DNA from: Antedon mediterranea
Lineage: Eukaryota > Echinodermata > Crinoidea > Comatulida > Antedonidae
Assembly (NCBI RefSeq): GCF_964355755.1
Contig: NC_092671.1
Location: forward strand, 3,297,001 to 3,361,000
Length of the DNA: 64,000 nt
Reading direction: 5' to 3'
The notes under the pieces were generated by a model that saw only the letters and a program-made list of their open reading frames with translations, had not been told where the DNA came from and made no database searches. This document shows, one piece after another, positions 12,001-23,604 of this stretch (the stretch's first letter is position 1; each line of letters begins with the position of its first letter). The position numbers and the translations under genes were made by a program.

Positions 12001-15000
12001 CGCAAGTATCTGATGCAAGAGATGTACCAGAACTTTGTTGAGGGTGAAGAATGGAAGCTGCCAGATGTATGTCATTTTAAAATGTTTTTAGATTATTCGT
12101 ATCTGCATATCATGTGAAAATGAAGTCTATTTCATATTCTAACCACAGGACAAATATAATAATAATATTTTTGTTTTAATTGTAGGAGAAAGATCCATTT
12201 ACTGTAGCGCCAAACACAGAAGTGCAAATTGGACATGTGAACATATACCTACAGAGTTTGTCTTATCTGGTAAGAATAATGATAAATTGTTGGCTGATCA
12301 AAACTGTCTTGTTGAATCTCAATGGTCTGGAAGAGAAGTTCTGCCTTGGCCCACAAAATAATTAGTTTTTGTTCTTGATCACCCATTTGTTAATTATCAT
12401 TCAAGAAAAGTAGTGAGGGTGCTTTGTTAGCTTTGAAAAATAGTTGTCTAGATAGATTGAATCACAGCTACAGTAATTGTGGTTTTGGATTGAATCTCAA
12501 TCATTAAAGCTGACTGTTAATCTTATGACAGATTGAGTGTTTTGATTAAAATCAGTAAGATCAACTTTTGATACATTAATTGTCAACCATTAACTAATAA
12601 TAAGTTCAAAGTTCAAATAAGTTTAAATCTCAATCATTAAGACTTGGATAGTCTTAAAACTGTTATTTTTTATAGACTGAATCTCAAACATTCAGACTTA
12701 AGTGTAATTTTAATCTTGCACATAGATTAAATTTCAATCATTAAGACTTAGGTTAGTCTTAAATCTCATATTCTTGATAGATTGAACTAAAAGACAGTCT
12801 TGATGTTAGTGATGTAAAAGGCAAAGATGTTGGAATCATGGATGTGGAGATAATCCCATGCAACTCTAAAGGCAAGGAGCTGACAGAAGCAGACGACGTG
12901 TTTGTTGACGACCCCAAAGACCTTATTTCGGCCAGTGTTAACTTTGTTGTTAAAATACGATCCATCACAGGCCTACCAAACATGTATACGGTAAGTGTCT
13001 ATTAAGCTACCACAGAGGGTTATTCGATATCTTTATTCACAAAACACATCCATAACAAAATATTGAATAGGTGTATTTTTGTGCTGAGGTTAAAAAATAG
13101 TTCAAAAATGAAAAACACAGAGACTATAATGCACATAAAAAATGTATTTGTAGAAAAATTAAAAGCAAATCAGGCTATGTTTCAATGTTTGAAATATATT
13201 TCAAAGGCTATACTGTATTTTGTCATAAAGCATAAATTCTGAAGCTGAAAATGGTAAATTTTGGTATAAAAATTATAGTCCCACGATAGCCTCCTGCATA
13301 AATGTAAGTCAAGATTTGTGAACACAGTCATTTTTAAGCAAGCATGCTCATACTGTACTACAGCTAGTCAACAAAGAATGTTATCAGAGAAAACGTGTCT
13401 ATTTTTTCTGCAGGACGTGTACTGCAAATATGATATGTTTCTTGATGCTGAATCCACAAAGACGGAAGTAATCCCAAATACGAGTAACCCAGAGTTCAAA
13501 CACAGAAAGAACTTCTCTTTTAATCCTGCAACGTCTCAGGTAATAGTTAGCAAATATTGTCAGAGAAAAACTGAATAATCTTTGCAATTATTGAAATAAA
13601 TACTTAACTTGGCTAATAGAAATTCATAAGGATATTTTACTATCTAAGAGAACGAGTTCCCAAATATGGTAAAAAAAACCGTTTTTGAAGACTAATGCTG
13701 AAGTTAATTTTAATTTTCATTGACTGTAGCTTGTGGACTATCTGTCTAACGGAGTATTAGCTGTGCAAGTGTGGGGCAAATACAAATTCAAAGAAGCATC
13801 ACAACGGCAAAAGAACATGAACACTAAACAGATGGTGATGTCAGAAACATTGGCAAAGGGTCGCGACCTCAATACCAATGCTAACAAGGTAAGAAGAGAC
13901 TTAACACAGTGGTTCTGTGAAATCATCTTCATACTATAAGAGTGGTTTAGATATGGTCTCACAATCATCACTCCACCTATCTTCTTTCTATTAATAAATA
14001 TTGACACGTTGTCAACATAACAAGACTTAATTTAACTACTACTAAAAAATGTGATAAAACCGTAATTTAAATCTTGATATGTGATGTTTTTATTCCAGAC
14101 TAGTGATCCGGACAAAGTAGCTCTTCGTTTTCAACTGATAGCTTTGAAGAAACGACAGGAAAGGCTTGTTGTTAAACTGGTACGTAACAGTAGTCACTTA
14201 TGATGCCAAATGTGATGTATTCCTATCATACTGGAAAAATCTAAATATAGTACCGAAAATCAGTTGATGTCCAATGGCAGTTGGGCTAAATAACTTTTAC
14301 TTATTCTTCAACATGAATCATTCTTTGTTATACAAATTGTATTGTTTTAAATTAATTATTAAATATTGATTAATATTTTAGTCCCAGGTTCAACGATGCG
14401 TGCAGGTAGCAGAGGAGCATAAGAAGGTTAGAATCCCAACTGCTGTGGTGAAGCAAGTGCTGAACGATCAGAATCCTAAGAGAGTTGAGAGTGCTATCAA
14501 TAAGATCCCACAGGATGATGGTGCTGGAGTTCCTAGTAAGTACCGTCTTACATCATTGTTACTTAGTGTTATCATAGACCTGTATTCACTAATAGCGAGT
14601 GTCAAGAGTAGAGTATAGGACGAAAGTGTAGTTGAGTTTGAAGAAATTAAGTACCCCTAACGCTCTGTCTACACTATCAAACTTGCTTGACAAAAACGTT
14701 TGATGTGCCCAAATATGGTAGTGATATACCAAAATATAGTAGTGTTGTCACATAAAGTTTGATAGTGTAGACAGAGCTTAGGCAGTAGTTTAATTGGAAG
14801 CGAGATTGAATTGTAACTGGTATGGTGAAAGGCAGCAGCGTAACACAGTGGGAAAAGGCCCTTGGTTTAGCCCTTGTTGCATTGGACTGCTCATGCTTTG
14901 GTGCTCCTGGGTTTAACCAGTGAGCGCTCATAGCCATTTAAGTATTTAGTAAGAAAGTTAAATCTCTCTAAAGGAGAAGTTTTCTTATTTTGAGTTAAGT

Positions 15001-15144
15001 AAACGAATGTTCAGTTTTAGTTTATTTTCCGTCACTCTGACCCCCTAAAACCAATACTTCCTTATCGATCTGAGATGACTGAGTAAATCAATTTTCTTTT
15101 CAGGTACAGACGCTCCTCAGTCCTCCATGTGCACACTGATGTAG
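6005..15144 (+). CDS. KIF28: KIF28-like kinesin-3 motor protein
   Basis: Twenty-one exons: 6005-6049, 6573-6767, 6914-7046, 7415-7609, 8168-8387, 8836-8966, 9072-9203, 9358-9525, 9723-9838, 9952-10130, 10592-10720, 11185-11339, 11578-11726, 11932-12066, 12186-12269, 12781-12990, 13414-13539, 13730-13888, 14099-14179, 14382-14535 and 15104-15144. Phases agree throughout; the product is about 978 aa, close to KIF28. It is a microtubule motor that uses ATP. The motor is N-terminal (residues 5 to about 370), with VAVRVRPF, P-loop GQTGSGKS (107-114), switch I NATSSRAH (223-230) and switch II DLAGSE (259-264). A neck/coiled coil and an FHA domain (about 466-560) follow, then a C2-like region (about 770-860). 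There is no PH domain. The protein ends CTLM, a possible CaaX prenylation signal. Intron 1 is AT-AC. The kinesin-3 class is certain; KIF28 (relative of nematode KLP-6) is the best subfamily fit by length and domain order. Confidence 0.9.
6050..6572 (+). other. U12-type AT-AC intron (KIF28 intron 1)
   Basis: The donor reads ATATCCTTT right after the codon for Phe in the VRVRPF strand. The acceptor ends in CAC before AATTCTCGAG. A TCCTTAAT branch-site match (6556-6563) lies 11-12 bases before the exon, in the normal U12 window. No AG acceptor is available that would preserve the motor sequence, while AT-AC joining gives an uninterrupted kinesin strand RPF-NSREKAR. The intron also contains a cluster of at least seven GGCCTA motifs. 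Confidence 0.85.
7725..7750. repeat. (CAAT)n simple repeat
   Basis: A short run of CAAT units in a KIF28 intron. The same tetranucleotide forms the long array at 10723-11135. Confidence 0.7.
8524..8656. mobile_element. MITE family B, fullest copy
   Basis: It begins AAGCTTGGTTCCCACTAG and ends CTTAGTGGGAACTAAGCTTA, an imperfect terminal inverted repeat. The inside has a second inverted pair around GACCAATC and AATTGGCC. Length is about 133 bp, with no ORF. It lies in the KIF28 intron between the two halves of the DLAGSE motif. Confidence 0.65.
10385..10506 (-). mobile_element. tRNA-derived SINE-like repeat
   Basis: On the minus strand it has a tRNA-like head: TAGCTTGGGGGTTAAC (A-box-like) and GGATTCAATCC (B-box-like) about 45 bases apart. 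No good cloverleaf is formed, so it is not called as a tRNA gene. It lies in a KIF28 intron. Confidence 0.45.
10723..11135. repeat. Degenerate (CAAT/TTGA)n array
   Basis: About 400 bp of imperfect CAAT, TCAATCAA and GATAACCAATAAA units fill most of one KIF28 intron just after the FHA exon donor at 10721. The higher-order unit of roughly 45 bases repeats ATCAACAGATAACCAATAAA. Confidence 0.75.
14661..14780. mobile_element. MITE family A copy 2
   Basis: A short copy with clear ends: GCTCTGTCTACACTATCAAAC at the left and GATAGTGTAGACAGAGC at the right. Inside is CCCAAATATGGTAGTGATA. It lies in the last KIF28 intron. Confidence 0.8.
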
Positions 15145-16580
15145 ACAGCAATAGACAAAGATGATGAACAGCAGGCAATAAGCTGACAAGCTGATCAAAT
15201 ATCCCATTGTATTGACAGTTAGGTAGCAGAAAACCCACTAAGCTAATGATTTTAGTATTATGTGTACCAATTTTTGTCATGTAAATGTGTAAATTCATCA
15301 TCTGACATAGTACTGTGGTAATCACAGTAACATTTTTAGTATTTTTTATTCTGTTTGATCTTCCTAAAAGTATCTTCCTATTAAGCCTGGTTCCATAGAA
15401 TGCTGCTAGGAGCACACCCCGGTTGTGTCGCACAAAAATCGGCAAGGTCAGACCAGTCAGTGTCATATAACGCAGTTGAGAGTACACTGCGATTGTGTCA
15501 CTGACAAATAGGCAAAGTTGGATCGTTGTCAAGCCAGGTTCCATAACGCAATTGTGTCTCAATTAATTCAGCTAAAACAGTTTCACCTTTACCAATTTAT
15601 CTGTGGCAAATCACCAGCCCTTCCCAATCGTGTTGGTTGTCACAGTGACATCTTAGCAGTTTTATGGAAACCTGGCATTAATCTTACTTTATAAGAGGTT
15701 CTAGCAATGTATGTATATAACGTGTGCAATTGTTTAATATTATTAGAGGTGATCATAGGGATTCTTAGAGGTAATACATACACCGCTGTATATTTTTACA
15801 GTGTAGGGTTTGGTGAATCATTGCATCAATTGTTTAAATCTATTTTTTAATTAGTACTATTTCTAACTTTTTACCTTGACAGTATGTATTATATTTCATT
15901 TTTTTACAATTTTAACTTAATTTTTCAAATGTTCTACCTCTTCTTTGTTAGAAAAATTTAATTAATTAATATTATATATTATCAGTTGTTTATAAATTAT
16001 TAAAGAAAAAAGAAAGAATTATTTGTATATAAGATATTATATTGTAAAAGAACATTCCATACAATCAACTTTCTCAAAACTGAACTTTCTAATAACTTGA
16101 ATCTTTTCCTAAAGTAAACTAAGAAGTTCCAAATGCTATAATTTCAATTTTTTTCAGAAAGCAAGACATTTGTGGCAGGCCAAACTTTGGCAAGTCCAAG
16201 TGTGTTTTGTATTGGGGGAGTTGAATGTGTCAATTTAAGAGTTTGATCAATTATATTATGAGCCCACCAGTTTTTAAATGTATATTAAATTTTTCTGTGG
16301 TAGTCTAGTTTATAGCATGTAAGAGGGAATAGTCAATGTTATGTAACCGAAATGGTGGCATATTCTGTGCTGATTTTAGTTTGAATCTGAGCAATAAGAT
16401 ACAAATACTGCAGTTAAATTCGTCTATTTAATTGCAGTACATTGTAGCTTAGTGTCAAAGGTCATAATAGGCCTCTGTTTTGATGTGTGTTGATTTTTGT
16501 AACAACCTTAAATTGTATAGTATGACAACAGGTCTTTGTATCTGAAGTCACAACTGAATAAACCCAAAGATTGTTGGCAA
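15145..16580 (+). other. KIF28 3' untranslated region
   Basis: The stop codon at 15142-15144 is followed by about 1.4 kb without a convincing coding frame, up to a canonical AATAAA at 16557-16562. The minus-strand open frame at 15062-15562 overlaps the last exon and has no domain, so it is not called. Confidence 0.55.
16557..16562 (+). terminator. Poly(A) signal, KIF28
   Basis: AATAAA is the first canonical hexamer in a plausible place after the KIF28 stop codon on the plus strand. Confidence 0.5.
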
Positions 16581-17700
16581 GAAGTATTGTATTATTCTTT
16601 AATGTATAATGGTTTTAGTTTTCAGAAGAGAACCCATTTTGAGGTGAAAATCTAAAAGGACTTTTTTTGCAGGGGAAGATCAAGCCTATTCACATCCCTC
16701 CACTTTGTAATGTTTTCCTTCTTTTCAATAAGAGGGTACATTTTAAATGTTAACATGTCAGTACACAGATAAATTAATCAGACTATTTAGGTCAACGTAC
16801 GGGCCAAACAGATACCTACTATCTATACAGCAGTCCTTAGGGATCCGCGTCAAAATGATTTTACTGCAGTAGACCGAAGTATTTTAGAGATTTTACTGCA
16901 GTAAACCGAAGTATTTCTTAATGCAATAATGTATGGTTGTAGTTTATTATAATAAAGAAGTTTATGGAACAGTCACTGCAGTAAACAGTGTGTATGTTTA
17001 TTCAAAAAAACCTTGCTAATAATAATGCATAAACATTTTAAAAATATTGTAAACAAAATCTAGTTAACTGCCTATAATTTCGACACGGTCCCTTTAGACC
17101 TGAGCTAATTGTGATAATATTGTATAACTTGTATGATGTAGTAGGTTTATAAACGTGTGTGTGTTTTCAGAAATCAGAAATAGTATCACTGTATATAACC
17201 TACACCAAATAACTTAGCTGATTGTGGATCACGAGATGTTATTATTATCATTATTGCCATTGCCAACAAATTCAAAGGAAGTACTAAACATAACATTTTG
17301 CATTGTGCATCTATTGAAAGAAAGTGTATAGACCGTGGAGCTTTTTGTGACATCATGTACCACAATTCATAAGCAAATTGCATTATGAATACTCTTTAGA
17401 AAGCTGACCTGAAATAGGTAGTGGTACTAGGCAGTTGCTGCTCCGAAATCGTCATTTCGGTTCTGTTTTACTGGGGAAGAGTGAATCACTCTTCCCTGGT
17501 TTTACAGTTTAGGTTTTTCAAGTTCAATTTCTACGTCAATAATATGTGAGTTTGCAATTTATTAAGGAGACACTTTGACGGCCAACACCAGGGCAGGGGA
17601 CATCTCTTAACCTTAATTAATTGCTGATAATGTCCCCTTAAAAATGTCTACTGTTCATAAACGAACGGCTTTTATTTTAAATACATCATTTTTTTTTCAG
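16581..17700. other. Intergenic, KIF28 to NLR
   Basis: No gene is seen. Near 16850-17000 there are repeated TACTGCAGTA-type words (TTTACTGCAGTA, GTCACTGCAGTAAAC). The same words recur at 46990-47160, 47925-48235, 51950-52085 and 56690-56840, so this is a dispersed repeat family. The right edge is a splice acceptor (poly-T then CAG) that opens the NLR start exon, which implies an upstream non-coding exon somewhere here. Confidence 0.4.
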
Positions 17701-17729
17701 AAAGGAAGACAGAACATTGAATCGTCATC

Positions 17730-20700
17730 ATGGCATCAGGTAATGTACAAATGGTGTAAATTGTTTTTGTGGTGTATCATAAAGTTTGTAAAATTATTTT
17801 CTATAATTTTCTTTTTTTTCTAATCATTTTATAGATTTTAACGTGGATTTAGTGAACGTATCACATTGGTACGATAAACATAACCTCTTGAGACAGCTGA
17901 AAGTTTTATACAAAGATTTAATTGCAGTAGCGGACATAGACAAAGCACGTAAAACTATAGATTTACTGCATGAATTAATGAAATTTGGACATCTAAGTTC
18001 GGAAAACTTGATGTTGCTTTATGAAACAATCAAAGTAACCAGAACGTTTGGTGCTATCGAAGTATTCCAAAATGTCTTCCTCGAAGTTCAAGAAATTGAA
18101 ATTACACAATTCAGCTCATATCGACTAAGCATTGTAGATTTCGGAAATAAACTGGGACGAGCTGATATCGACAAAATTGATGAACTTTACAATGTTCCCT
18201 TAAAGAATTATGAAGATCAATGGAGTATGATCATGGATTTGGAACACAGAAATATACTCTGTGAAGAAAACATTGAAAATTTCATTACTAGTATAAGAAA
18301 GATTGGACTACAGTCAGTTGCGGAATCTCTGACTAAAGGTAAGTCTATGCTGGCTAGATTTGTCATCTCTCCGAGATGTCTTCTGTAGCACATATTGCAA
18401 CTGCCAACTAATTAATAAATTAGATATCTCTATGATGGATGGAAAGGGAAAGATATATTAACGACTTACATTTTCACCAGTAAAAGATTAACGAACAATT
18501 ACATCTAGATTTGCTTTCTCTAAACAACTTAAAGAATTACTTTTATCTAAGTATATAAAAGAATAATCTATAATTTACAATGTTTTTATATATTGTTAAT
18601 TCATCAGATATTATCTATTGAACTGATATGGTTTTGTTTATTACAGTATAGTACATACAGCACTTTATGTTATGTTATTTATTTATTATTCAACATTTTT
18701 TGTTTTGTTTTTGACGTTATCAAATTTTTATTTTCTTTTAAGTTCTGTTATTTATTTGTTAATTTTGTAGCTTAAGTTAGTTAAGATAAAAGGTACCAAG
18801 CTTGATTAGCTTCGGCTATACCTTGGCTACCTTTTGTATTAAATTGTTTTTTGTTTGATACAATAAAGAAGAAAGACAACTTTATTCTAAAAAATATTCT
18901 TTATCCGGAACTTTCCCATAAGTATTTTTTTATTTGATCTTGGTCTTTAGTCAATAGATGTTCAAATAAATCCTTTCTTTTGAGTTTGTTGAATTTCATT
19001 ATATTTCTTCTCTTTTTCTTACTTTACAGAATTGCCTAGCTGTAGTAGGCATATTGAAGAAAAGGATGCTAAACAAGAAACTAGTGAGTTACATTATCAT
19101 AATACAATATTCAATTTTTATTTAATTAACAGCATTGAATCAAATTTCTCTTGTTGTGGTGTAACTACTGACCACAAGTTTTAGCAAACTTCATTGGCAG
19201 TATTTTTTATTACAATGGATGTTCACATATGCCACGGTTCCAAATATGTAGCGTCTTAAAAATAAATATAAATAAACTACATTTCATAGTTTTATAACAC
19301 CACAATGTATATACATTTGCAGAGTAACTATAATTCCCGCTGATATATTGGAAATTAATTCATAATTTTTTTAAACATGTATTTGATAACATTGTAATAT
19401 TATTAATTCTTAATTTAATTCAAATATAATTTCCAAGTTACTAAATCACACTATTTGTTTTTTTATTAAGACTCCAAGAAGATAGAAGAATATCTGCTAA
19501 GAACACAAAAGGCATTGTGTGAAAACGCCTATACATTTACACCAGAAGTAATGAGTGCTAGATACAACGTCGACATGTCTCAGTTGTTTACCGATATAGA
19601 GCTACTCAAGGAAAGTAAAAAGAATCAAGGTGGCAAACCAACAACATTAGATGAGGTGGTAGATGTTTTAAACTCTATGCCTAAATGTAAAGCTCTTATA
19701 GACGGTGAGGGAGGTATTGGTAAAACTACTATATTAAGGTATTTATCATACAACTGGGCTACCAGGCAATCAATATTTGAAGATAAAATTGTATTTCTTT
19801 TATGTGCAAGAGATTTAGACAAAGGGGAGGACATTTTAGATCTTATAGTAAAGCAACTGGATATGAAAGATTTCAATTTAGATACAGATCTTCCAGATGA
19901 TCCAAGGTTGATAAAAAAATTCATAAAGAAACATGAAAGTAAAATTGTGTTGTTGGTTGATGGATTAGATGAATTAAGATTTAATAATCAATGCGTAATC
20001 AATCTTTTCAGAAAGAAATACTTAGAGAAAAGTACTTTGATACTTACTTCACGATCAGAAAACATAGATGAATTCATAAAAGCATGTAATGTACACATAA
20101 GAGTAAAGGGATTTAACAAAGAGAGCATAGGGAATTATATTGACAAATATTTTGTTTATTTTGAAAAACCACAATTGGGAGAATCCTTTAGAAAGGAATT
20201 TGATATTGACACAACTAGAGCTGGGCGAAAACACTCGAAAGCATATTCAATGAGCAAAAATCCAATGTTACTTCTTGCAATGTGTATGCTGTGGGAAGAA
20301 ACACAAATTATTCCTGATGATAATGCAGACCTTTTTAAAGAAATATTTCGTAGTATTTTAAATCAGTTTAATAAGCAGGAAAACATTCCAAAGATTTCTA
20401 AATTTGAAGAAACTCCTAAAAAGTGTCTAAATGCTATGATTTTGTTAGGAAAGTGTATGTACAATAGCCTAAAAGTAAATCAACTTTCAATAAAAAAGAA
20501 AGATTTGAATGAGGGACAAATGGACAAAGGTATGGTTGACTTGGCCCTAAAACTAGGGTTTGTTTACGAAGAAGCACCAATTTCAAAATCTAACTTTGAA
20601 ATCTTTCTCATGCCTCATCACAAGTTAATAGTTGAGTCATTGGTAGGATTTTACTTGTACAAATTATGTGAAAGTGAAGATATAGAGATGAAATATACAA

Positions 20701-21848
20701 CGGTTACAAGGAAATTATTTGCAACATTGGATGATAATGAATGGGAGGTAATAAGAGAAAGTCGGTATTTAAGAGGGACGAGGGAGTTTGCTATTGGTTT
20801 CCTCGGAAATAACGCTTGTGCATTTCTAAAGCATTGGATTACAGATCATTTATCAACATATCGATTTTTACCGAGAAATTTAAAGTTGGTTAGAAAACAA
20901 CATGAGATTAATGTGGTTGATGCATTAATCAATTACATGACTAGCAAGGATTTAGAAATAAATAAACATATAGATGATATATCTACCTCCATAAGAATGC
21001 TTATTGATCACATTAGTCCAGGTGTAAATTGTGATGGGCATTTCATACATCTAATTTTGCAACTTTTTGACATGAATTATAATGGTGCAAAATTATTTGC
21101 AATGATTGAAGAATTCAGTAAATTTTGTAGTAGAATGGTATCAGATTGTAATGGAAGAGTTGTTGCGCACATTTTAGGCATTGAAGCTAAATGTAAGGAT
21201 GTTAAGATTCATGGTCTATCAGGTAAAGTAATGAATCAAATGATCAGAGAGTGTTTACGTAGACAAGTTCAAATAGTATTAGAAGAACTTGACATTCGTA
21301 ATAATAACCTCCTCAACATTGATGGTACTTTACTGGGATCTTTATTGGTTATGTCTCCGAAGCTATGTAGGCTTTACATGCATAATTGTAATCTATCAGG
21401 TGATGTAATGAATCAAATGATCAGAGAGTGTTTAAACAGCGAGGTACAATTAGCATTAGAATATCTTGATATCAGTTTTAATAATCTCAGAAACATTGAT
21501 GGTACTTTACTGGGTTCTTTATTGATTATGTCTCCTAAGCTGATTGATCTTGACATGGGTAGATGCACTCTATCTGGTGACATAATAAATCAAATGATCA
21601 GAGAGTGTTCAAGTAAAAGAGTTCAATTAGAAGTGAAAAGGTTTAATATCAGTGGTAATAATCTCAACAACTTTTTTGTTCCTTTACTGAGTCCTTTATT
21701 GATTATGTCTCCTAAGCTGGATACCCTTTCTGTAGTTAATTGCAATTTATCTGATGACATAATAAATCACATGGGCAAAGAGTGTTGGATTAGAGGAGTT
21801 GGATTGGTAATAATAGAGCTCAGTAACAGATATAATAATAAATATTGA
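17730..21848 (+). CDS. DED-DED-NACHT-LRR receptor (NLR)
   Basis: Four coding exons: 17730-17739 (in an exon that opens at acceptor 17700), 17835-18338, 19030-19083 and 19471-21848, giving 981 aa in phase. Exon 2 encodes two DED-like helical bundles, with typical phrases LLHELMKFGHLSSENLMLL (first) and LGRADIDKI plus DLEHRNILCEENIENF (second). The NACHT ATPase has Walker A GEGGIGKTT from residue 268 and Walker B VLLVDGLDEL near 349-358. A winged-helix-like region follows. The C-terminus has three near-identical 58-residue LRR units and a fourth broken one. NLRs sense microbial or danger signals in the cytoplasm and oligomerise through NACHT; DEDs recruit caspase-8/FADD-type partners. Ligand and output here are unknown. 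The LRR array is short for the family. Confidence 0.88.
18339..19029 (+). other. NLR intron 2
   Basis: AT-rich intron between the DED exon and the small linker exon. The open frame at 18593-18775 is hydrophobic and T-rich, with no start context or splice logic, so it is not called. Confidence 0.5.
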
Positions 21849-21880
21849 GTGTTGTCTCTTAAGCTGGCCTGAAACGAGTA
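21220..21880 (+). repeat. Tandem 174-bp LRR-coding repeat
   Basis: Units start near 21222, 21396, 21570 and 21744. Each has a block like AATCAAATGATCAGAGAGTG, and the unit length is about 174 bp (58 aa). Similarity is still visible after the stop codon (TTGTCTCTTAAGCTGG at 21854-21869 against TATGTCTCCTAAGCTGG inside the array), which shows that the fourth unit is decayed. Confidence 0.75.
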
Positions 21881-22779
21881 ATCTGTCAAATGAAAGATTA
21901 TGTGATTCTGCGCATGTCAATTATTCGAAAATGTCCATGTACTATTAGTACAGGTCATTTTTTGAAAAATGCCCAACACATGTATTAATGTAACATAAAA
22001 AAAGGGTCGAAATTTTGTCATTTTTCCCAAATTTCCCTGTAAACTTCCAACTTAGAAATTGTTAAACATTTTCATATAGATTTGACAGATTTCAGTATAA
22101 TATTTCTATATTTCCAAAATAAATGAAGTAATCACACCATTATAGAAAATATACATTTTATTTTCTTAAAACCCTGTTTCACATAGGTTATCAGAAATAA
22201 ACTAATTGAAGCCTAGAGTTGTTTAAATTCCATAAGAAGTATATTGACATAATTAAAAAAATGTGTAACACTCATTTAATTTTAACACATTTTTCTTCTT
22301 TTTGTTTGTATTAGAGGTACCACAGGTTTAAACACATTTGTTTAATGTCTATCTTTAATGAAAGTATCTACAAAATATTAAAAACTATTTCCAATAAAAC
22401 AAAATAAAAATATATGACTGCATTGTGAAGCACAACAGAGATACATGGCGGCGTAAGGGACGTGTTGTGACCGACTTTACCTACTACACACAACTACAAT
22501 GGTAATTAACATTTTACAAACTAAATTGGGGGAGGGGTATCATCACCCATCAATTTACATCCCCTTAACATTAGCATTACATTTATTTCAGTTAAAAAAA
22601 TCTAAGTGGTTTGACTTTAGTGTGTACAAATAAAAATAAAGCTAAAATAGTAACATTACATACAAATAATATTAAATGAGATTAATGTATGTGTAATAAT
22701 ACAACAGTAACTACAGTACATTGGGTACTTTTTGTTTTATTACATTAAGATGATATTTTTATAACTTCTGTATGTGGAG
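21849..22779. other. Intergenic, downstream of the NLR
   Basis: No gene seen. It includes the decayed end of the LRR array, AT-rich sequence and plain non-coding DNA. Confidence 0.4.
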
Positions 22780-22985
22780 TAGCTTTGTGTCAGGGAGCTG
22801 GGTAACTGGTTAGGTTTTTAACCATACTTGCCCAGGCTAGTGATCTGGAGGTCATGGGTTCAAATCCCAAACCAGAATTACTTAATTATCAATGTGTACC
22901 TAGTACCAAGTAGATTAAGAAAAGCATCAGACAAATAACATTATACATGTATGTGTAATAAATAATAAACTTGAATTTCTTGAAT
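22780..22985 (+). mobile_element. tRNA-derived SINE
   Basis: The head has GTAACTGGTTAGG and GGGTTCAAATCCC (B box). The tail has GATTAAGAAAAGCATCAGAC, similar to the GATAAGAGC-type conserved tail found in several animal SINE groups, followed by TAATAAATAATAAA. A related copy is at 45458-45660, sharing TCTGGAGGTCATGGGTTC. Confidence 0.6.
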
Positions 22986-23325
22986 ATTATTATATGGCCT
23001 GATTTTTTCTTGTGTGTACTACAGTACTGGATATAACAATGCTTATTCTACATGTTCATATCGGGACGTACATGGCAAGCAGAACAAAAATAGCACAGAA
23101 ATTTTCAACATAAAAATTAGTATTTTAAAACAAATTTCTTCACCTAATGTTTCATTAACATTATAAATTAACAAATTATATTGTGTTTTCATACGGTACA
23201 GTGTATGGTTACATGATCAGATGATTTTAAACACAAACAGTCAGCAACATTAAAACATGTTTGCTTTGGATGGGAGACAGATGGACTTAGACCGACAAAC
23301 ATTTGATAGAGATGGTCAACCATAT

Positions 23326-23475
23326 GCTTTGTCTACACTATCAAACTATGTGTGATGTGCCCAAATATGGTAGTATTATGCCCAAATATGGTAGTGATAT
23401 GACATCATCGTGTCCATATATGGGTACTTCACATGTTTTTGTCCCATAAAGTGTTATAGTGTAAACAGACCTTTA
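23326..23475. mobile_element. MITE family A copy 3
   Basis: Left end GCTTTGTCTACACTATCAAAC; right end GTGTTATAGTGTAAACAGACC, slightly mutated. It contains CCAAATATGG twice and CCATATATGG once, all perfect CArG-box matches. Confidence 0.75.
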
Positions 23476-23487
23476 CACAAAACAGTT

Positions 23488-23493
23488 TATTTT
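23488..23493 (-). terminator. Possible poly(A) signal, TFCP2-like gene
   Basis: AATAAA on the minus strand lies about 115 bases after the stop codon of the CP2 gene. Confidence 0.35.
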
Positions 23494-23604
23494 GGATGGC
23501 AAACTGATACTGTTAATCACAACTTTTTTCTTCATTTACTAATGATGGTAAATCTTATAATATAATGTTTCTTCTTTTTCATTTCAATTAATAAGGTTTT
23601 ATGT

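Noticed and set aside
15062-15562. 166-residue minus-strand frame
   Set aside because: It overlaps the last KIF28 exon and its 3' UTR on the other strand, and its composition is not protein-like.
22850-22880. tRNA gene suggested by GGGTTCAAATCCC
   Set aside because: No cloverleaf with acceptor-stem pairing; the SINE-type tail and a second copy favour a tRNA-derived SINE.
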